NCBI GenBank assembly: GCA_022393335.1
Contig: JAJEKB010020545.1
Span: 32,978-96,977, forward strand
Direction of reading: 5' to 3'
DNA: 64,000 bases
Source of the DNA: Macrotrachela quadricornifera
Lineage: Eukaryota > Rotifera > Eurotatoria > Philodinida > Philodinidae
The first letter of the stretch is position 1; every line of letters starts with the position of its first letter. Below the pieces are notes generated by a model, which was not told the origin of the DNA, ran no database searches, and saw nothing but the letters and a program-made list of their open reading frames with translations. The translations under genes were made by a program, and so were the position numbers. This document shows, in pieces, positions 57,830 to 64,000 of the stretch.

Positions 57830-60462
57830 TTGTTTTTCTTTCTCTTGTTATAGAAATGAAAAGAATATGACTCTTTTCTTATCGATGCCTGCTAGTAAGC
57901 AAGATAAGATTACACCATGAATGCAATCCATCCACAATGAAGAAGCGAGTTCTTTTCTCAGTTAGAATCCTTTTTTTTTGACATCTAAATCGACACCAGT
58001 TGAAGGGTATACAACTTGGAAAGCTCTACTCCAGCGGGTGTTTCGTCTAAAAAAATATATCCGACTATTAGTAAAATAAATTTTGACTGTGTTCCAACAG
58101 TTTTCAGCTTTAAATTTATCGTTTACGCAAGTAATGGACAGAGTTCGATGCGATTCAATTGTAGATCGCGTCTGAATGAGTATTTTCTGCATTCTCTGTC
58201 TATGCAGGTAGTTCGGAATCTCGATAACCTAGTATATAGAAGTGTATTTCTGATTGAATATTTCAACAATCTGTTTTTTAAAAAGAGAAAATTTAGAAAT
58301 ATTCAATATTGAAAAATAAGAAAAATTAAATATAATTTTTATTTTCTATTGAAAGCAATTTTATGATTTGTTTTGTTTGCGACTATTAAATGTTTGTTTA
58401 ATTATTCTTAATTTATCTTTTTATAGATGAAGAATTTCATTGGATCGTTTCATGACCTGTTGAATATTTTATTATAATGAATAATTTCATAATTTCGCTC
58501 GATGCTGTTATTGCATTGACAAATGATTGTAGTATTACGTTTTAACGTTTCTTCCCATTCATCTGACATAGTTTCTAATGGAAAACCAATGTTTTCATTG
58601 CTCTAATTATAGAAAATACAAATTTGTATTGAAGTTATTTGGTACAACAAATCTAAATTTATCGATCTCTATATCAGACTTACTGAATTTGAATCGACTG
58701 TCAATTTATTGAAGTTCATCATAGTTAGACAAATGAGAATTGTTTCTTTTCACTACTATATATATTTGATGTGAATATGGTGACCTATTTTGCATGAACT
58801 TTGCTACCTGATTGAGAGATGCAACATTGGTCGGCAATCGTTATTCTTGTTATTTTGTCGTGGTCGATAAGGAAAAAAGAGTATTTTCTTTTATGACATT
58901 TACGCTTTCATTGTATTTAAGTTGGAGGGATAGAGAGCTCGAAAGATCAAAGTAAAGAATACAAATGATACAGTTTTGTTCTCTTTATTTGAAAAATTCT
59001 ACTCATTTTCATCCATATCGAATCTTATTCTATGTTATAAACTTGCAGGACTATTATATCTTTGTAAAACATTTTGCTACACACTTAGTATTTTCATTTA
59101 AATAATGACGATGAAGTTAAGAAACAAGTAGCGTGGATCGAGGTGATCCACTAGGTCCCTTGGCTGTTGGTTCGGACTCTACTCCAACCGCACTCCAACG
59201 TTACTCTACAATACTCCAAATTTTTTTTTTTGGAGTACTTGGAGTGTTGCCTTTTCCCCCTTGAAATGACTTCTACCTTAATATCTTGTAGTATGTTCAC
59301 GATAGCACAATACATTAAAAAAGATAACTTAGCCTCAATATCTTATCTGAGTACTTAAATTAAGCCCATTACAAGACACCTAGAACTATTTTTGCAAAAA
59401 TCATGATTCATAAACAAAAATAATTCCTAATAAAATCTTTGCCGAATACTATCAATTCGCATTCAATCTGGTATTTCTGAACAAATGAACGCGGCAGTCT
59501 TACACAATTCAAGTTAATTTAAAAATAAAATCACATACATAAATCTAGATTATGAACAGTCAGAGATGGATTGAAAATTTAGAACAATACTTAATTATTC
59601 AAAAAAATGAGCTTTTTTTTTATTGTTTTAATTCCATTCTTGAGGTACTGTTACTTTAATTTTCTATCCCAAAAAAAGTATAAAATTTCTGAAAATTCAT
59701 TATGTCTTCTATTTGAAATTATAGCGTTATTCCCCTGGAATAATATTTTTTCTAACCGTGTAGCTTGATTTCTTTTCTTAAGTAATTTCATAATTGTTGC
59801 TGGTTCCATTCTTCGGGTACGACAATTTGTTCGGATTTTCTAGTCAACTATTCCATGATAGTAGATTCATTGATTAACTAAAGCGTATAAATGAAGCATG
59901 CACTTCTGATTATCACCCTATGTTATATTAAATTAATTCAATAATATACACTGGAGAAGTACATGTGGTGACGTTGCCAATATTGAGTAATGAAGGAAGT
60001 GAATTGCTGCGAACTTTATAATTGTAAACTGATGCATGAATTGACGAAAATTTCATTTCTTAAAAATCACTTGGTTTCGAAAGACTTCGAAAATTCCTTT
60101 TTGGGTCAAATAAAGTACATTTGATCGAGTCCACTATTAAATATATCACAATTCTGGCTATGAGCTTGACACCTCATTTGCTTTGGACAATACTCTCGTC
60201 TGTCATTTTTATTTTCTCTTCTAAACATTTTTCTTTTATTATGACTTAAGTCAAATGAAAAGAGAAGAAAAAGTGGAGATTTTTTTTCCTTTTATTTACA
60301 ATTTTCTCGAGAACGGTGAGAACAGTGTCACTGAATAGCCTATGCAAAAAAAACAATACTTTTCTTCCATTCTGCATCATAAGCAAATGAAAAAACTACT
60401 GTTTACAATTCTTTCTACCTGACAACAGCATCGTTACAGTTTCATTTTTGGAATATCTCTCC
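57830..60462. other. Gene-free region with short repeats
   Basis: No supported gene; the open frames at 57962-58192 and 58016-58312 overlap on opposite strands and are unrecognised. Near 59170-59250 there is a cluster of 'actccaa' units with an inverted 'ggagtacttggagt', possibly the remains of a small TIR element. A block at 59266-59302 repeats the sequence near 55494. Confidence 0.4.
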
Positions 60463-63124
60463 ATGCAAAAGATGAACATTTCGAGCTCATCGGTAGAAGT
60501 TTTACGCGAGAAGAGCAAAGAATTATCAACTGAGCAGTTGAACACATGTTTAAATGATATTACACGCAATCTCACAATAGCTAAAGATGCGAATAATCAA
60601 GAGGCATTTATTGAACTATTGACTAATATTATTCGAGTGTACGCACCAATTGATCCTATCGAGAATGACACGAACCATTCGCCAATTGTCAACATCTTGT
60701 GCGACTGTTTTCTCGATCTTCTTAAGCCAAACATCGACGAAACTGTCCAGCATGTGCTCACCGAATTGGCAGATTTGTTTCAAAAACGTGCTGCACTACT
60801 TTTGACAACAATTAACGATACCAGTAGACAAAAGCTGATTGATGCAATCGTGATATACTTTGCCAATAGACTTCCCTCATTCTCCTTTGGGTTCGATTCT
60901 TCGATGGACGATGCTCTTAATCATTTGTTGCATGTTCTCTTGTGTACTTTAGAGAATCGTAAAAATGACATCGACATTGTCACATGGCTTGACATCATCA
61001 TCGATTGTATTTGTTCTTCAACATTTATGCACATGTTTCGTTCTTTACATTCAAATGAGGATACTCTCGGAACAAATGAAGAGCTATTATTGATTGATCG
61101 TGTATGCTCTGTTTATAATTACGCTAACTTGGACAAAGTTACTTATTTAATGAAGAAAATTGCTTCCTACCGACTGTCTGACTATGCACAGCTGTTACTT
61201 GAATTTGTTCCACCACGAAAACCAATCCATGTGAAGGTATTGAGTGATTTCATACATTTGCTTAAATTTTTAGCCATCGACAATGATATTAGACATCAAT
61301 TTGTGAACGATCATGGTTTGATGATAGATTCACTTCTTGCTATTTTACAAGATGATATTTTATGGAACAACATCAGTGACACAGATACTGAAAAATTATT
61401 TGATAATACGAGCAATTATTTCTTCTTACTCTCATTAGAAGCTGATCTTCTACCAATAATAAAATCCAAACCAAATATAACCAAATGCATGTTAAAGCTA
61501 ACCGAAGCACGAAGCGACAGTACACAGTTCGATGCTTATCGCACACTAGCAATAATTATGACCGAAGATGAATTGAAACGACTCACTGAACCCGCTAAAA
61601 TCACGACGGTATTTGTAAACAATATGAGCAATGCCATTCCTTTCATACAACGACGACGACTACTTGAAAATCTTTTACTCTGTTTGAAAAGTATGTTTAT
61701 AAAATCATTTGTTTGTCGTATCTGACTTATTAATTTTTATGCATTAAAAAGGTCTAGTTCAACATGAACAGATTAGAGATGAATTTGCTAACTCAAGTTC
61801 CGGTCTTCCACTATTGATCCGTTGTGCTACCGATCCTGAATTTGAGTCAAGCATTGTCAAGCAACGTGCATTAGAACTTCTTCTCGTCATGACCTTCAAT
61901 AAGCAAGCAAGAAATGTAATTCGAGACGATACCGAATTTCTGTCTCATATTAAAACGTTATCACAATCTCAAGACGTGGGCTTACAACGTGTTGCCGAAA
62001 GCATTCTATGGAATCTCGTTCAGGAGGATCAGATTACACCAAACACAGAAGAAAAAGCACCACATACTAAGGAGATTGTTGACCTACCGTTGGTGGATAA
62101 AAGCAAGGAAGTTATTCCATCGACAGATATGCAATATGTATACGATATCATGATAGTGAGTCTAGATGTAGTCAGATTTCAGGAAAAGTGTAATATTCAT
62201 TGTCTTTTGCTTTAGAGTTATTCACATGATGACAAACAATTAGTCTATCAAATTCAAGAATATCTTGAAAGAGACCATTTTCACGTTTGGTTAGATCGTG
62301 ACAATATGTACGGTTCTCCTACACGATCTATGGCTCATGCTATTGAAAATAGCGAGGTAATTAATAGAAACAATGATTTGACGAATATCAATATTTGTAG
62401 ATTATTTTCATTTGCATGTCGGATTCGTACAAAAAAAGTGGCTTCTGTGAAATGGAAGCACACTATGCATATCAACAACAACGTCATATTATTCCACTCA
62501 TTGTTAAAGGACCATATCGTGCAGATGGTTGGCTTGGTCTATTAACTACAAATAAAATTTACATTGATTTTTATAAACAGAAGAATTTTGACGAAGCTTA
62601 CCGTAAGGTTATTCAAGAGATCAATCGATATCGAGGTAAATCATCAGTTCCAAGTACGTTCGTGGCGATAGCTAACCATGAATTGGCAACGCATACTATT
62701 GATACCAAACCTACTTCAACCATTGCTACGTAAGTAAATATATTATATTCTGTATCATGCTAGATTATTTTCTTGTCAATAAAGAAGTTCCCTCACACCA
62801 CCACCACCACCACATCGAAATTTACCTCATGTCATCACTGTTTGGTCTGAAGATGATGTTCAATACTTTTTACACATAAAGAAACTCGAAGGAATGTTAC
62901 CATTATGCACAGGAATGAATGGATCGGCATTATTTGGATTGTACACAATGTGTCGAGCAAACTCGAATTCAATGTATGATTCTTTAAAGATGGAACTAGC
63001 TCAATTGAACTCTAAGATATTACCGATTGCAACGTATTTGAAGTTCTTGGAAGAAATCAAAAAATATGTGCCTATCAATCCTGGTGATACCAATCCTACA
63101 TCAATGATCTGCAATCTTATGTAA
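60463..63124 (+). CDS. Helical (ARM-like) - TIR - SAM-like protein, five exons, 813 aa
   Basis: Exons 60463-61690, 61752-62155, 62216-62356, 62401-62729 and 62785-63124 join in frame through introns of 44-61 bp. Residues 1 to about 500 are all-helical, armadillo/HEAT-like repeats. Residues about 538-680 are a TIR domain: 'YDIMISYSHDDKQLVYQIQ' (beta-A and box 1), 'HVWLDRDNMYGS' (BB loop), 'IIFICMSDSYKKSGFCEMEA' with the glutamate at the position used by NAD-cleaving TIRs, and 'HIIPLIVKGPYRADGWLG'. After a proline run, about residues 720-800 resemble a SAM domain ('VWSEDDVQYFLHIKKLEGML...MNGSALFGLY'). The parts recall SARM1 but in the order ARM-TIR-SAM. A role in stress or immune signalling by NAD+ cleavage or oligomerisation is inference. 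The first in-frame ATG is 60463; ATG 60472 is also possible. Confidence 0.85.
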
Positions 63125-63357
63125 AGACTTACAGTTTACATAATAAATCCTATTTTTATCGTTTCATTCCAATCTATGTTTAGAAAAATTCAAGCGATGA
63201 TTTTTTTTGAATTTTAATTCTAAATGAGACTTTTTAAATGAAGATCTTTCGATTATATATGAAATATCTCTTAAATATTTACGTATTTATTGTCTTTGAA
63301 AAAACAATGAATGTCTTTTCCTTTGTGATCTAATTTTCTATCATCAATCGTGAAATT

Positions 63358-63670
63358 TTATCCTACTTTGATAAAAGCTTCTTCATTTGGAAATTGAGAT
63401 AATGACGACACATCAATTGCCGTATCATCAAGTAAGATTTGAATAATAAATAAAACATTTCTAAATTGTTCGGCATTTTGACAATTTTTACTGGTTGAAG
63501 TAAACCCCATTCATAATTGACACATATCATTTAAAGCTTGTCTGTCACTATCAATCATATCTGGTTCAATATTAGCACTACGATAAACAACACCATGATA
63601 AATATATTTCTCTAAAATCGAACTGCTTCGAAATTGAAGATAACAGAATGGTCCTAATGTAAGATGCAGG
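63358..63670 (-). pseudogene. ADP-ribosyltransferase domain fragment with in-frame stop
   Basis: About 100 codons read 'HGVVYRSANI' (the R of the R-S-E class), an in-frame TGA about two residues before 'GFTSTSKN' (the S-T-S block), 'VLFIIQI', and 'FPNEEAFIKVG' where the ExE glutamates sit, ending at TAA. The layout and spacing match the bdelloid ART family and differ clearly in sequence from the intact gene at 42767-45778. No start or other domains are visible, so it is a relic. Confidence 0.65.
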
Positions 63671-64000
63671 CAATGCAAAATTCGAGTGAATTTTTTTGCT
63701 TTTTACACACATGGCTTGATAGAGCATGAGCGGCTAATCACAAAGAACTAGTTTTAACTTTTCTGAACGCTCTTTTCAAGTCAAAAAACACGCAAAACTT
63801 AAAAACCGTCGGTTTTTCAAATAAACTGCTGTTTTTCAAGATTTACAAAAATCCGTATTCTTCTTTTTTAAAAACTTTTGGAGAATATTATTTTCAGATT
63901 CAGCATTAAAAAATGATCGTGGAAAAAGTTTAGAATCAACATTAAGTCAAAAATTAAGTAAATAAATATATATAACAGCGGCTTGTAGAATCATTTTTTT
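63671..64000. other. Right-edge intergenic sequence
   Basis: AT-rich. The stretch near 63710-63760 ('acatggcttgatagagcatg...') is faintly similar to the foldback family at 32050; too short to call. Confidence 0.3.

Overview
The window looks like nuclear DNA of a bdelloid rotifer (Rotaria/Adineta type). It is AT-rich, genes are short, and most introns are 47-65 bp with GT-AG ends. The gene set is what bdelloid genomes carry in lineage-expanded families: an ADP-ribosyltransferase joined to TPRs, F-box proteins with ribonuclease-inhibitor-type LRRs, TMEM272-like four-span proteins, LDLa/EGF seven-span receptors, FG-GAP repeats, LicD-like and NmrA-like genes, and Penelope-like reverse transcriptase with introns. 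The species assignment is an inference from this gene content; no rRNA, telomere repeat or mitochondrial marker is present.

Layout. 1-4.6 kb: 5' end of a threonine dehydratase/serine racemase-like gene (minus), transposase debris, and a four-exon multicopper oxidase (plus). 4.6-13.5 kb: mostly mobile-element debris, with a 500-bp foldback hairpin, a dead NmrA-like gene holding a Tc1 element and a long-TIR MITE in its introns, and a small piggyBac-type (TTAA) remnant. 13.6-19 kb: a 1508-codon intronless LDLa/EGF/7TM receptor and a small secreted protein, both minus. 19.2-22.1 kb: a block of non-autonomous elements (two hAT-type with near-perfect 8-bp duplications, one TTAA-type, one other TIR element). 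22.2-29.2 kb: BTB-P-loop GTPase, TMEM272-like protein, EEP phosphatase and two gene remnants (LicD, TPR). 30.4-37.2 kb: an F-box/LRR gene in which each LRR is one 84-bp exon, with one intron inflated by a foldback element that itself holds an hAT element. 38.9-42.7 kb: FG-GAP and integrase fragments and a palindromic MITE. 42.8-45.8 kb: ADP-ribosyltransferase-TPR gene. 46.7-55.2 kb: an F-box/ankyrin-like gene split by a 6.85-kb segment with hAT-like ends and a perfect 8-bp target duplication; the segment carries a Penelope-like RT, a P450 exon, an apparently intact GFA-domain gene, a PP1 pseudogene and a mariner fragment. 56.7-63.1 kb: a secreted Kelch protein and a five-exon gene with a helical (ARM-like) N-terminus, a TIR domain and a SAM-like tail. 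The right edge holds a broken ADP-ribosyltransferase fragment.

How the genes relate. There is no operon logic; genes face both ways with independent spacing. The strongest theme is a gene-poor, transposon-rich accessory region in which many genes are dead or interrupted, alongside intact genes of expanded families with possible signalling or innate-immune roles (TIR, F-box/LRR, ADP-ribosyltransferase, GTPase). Exon joins were worked out by eye from splice signals and reading frame; homology calls rest on recognised motifs, not on a database search.
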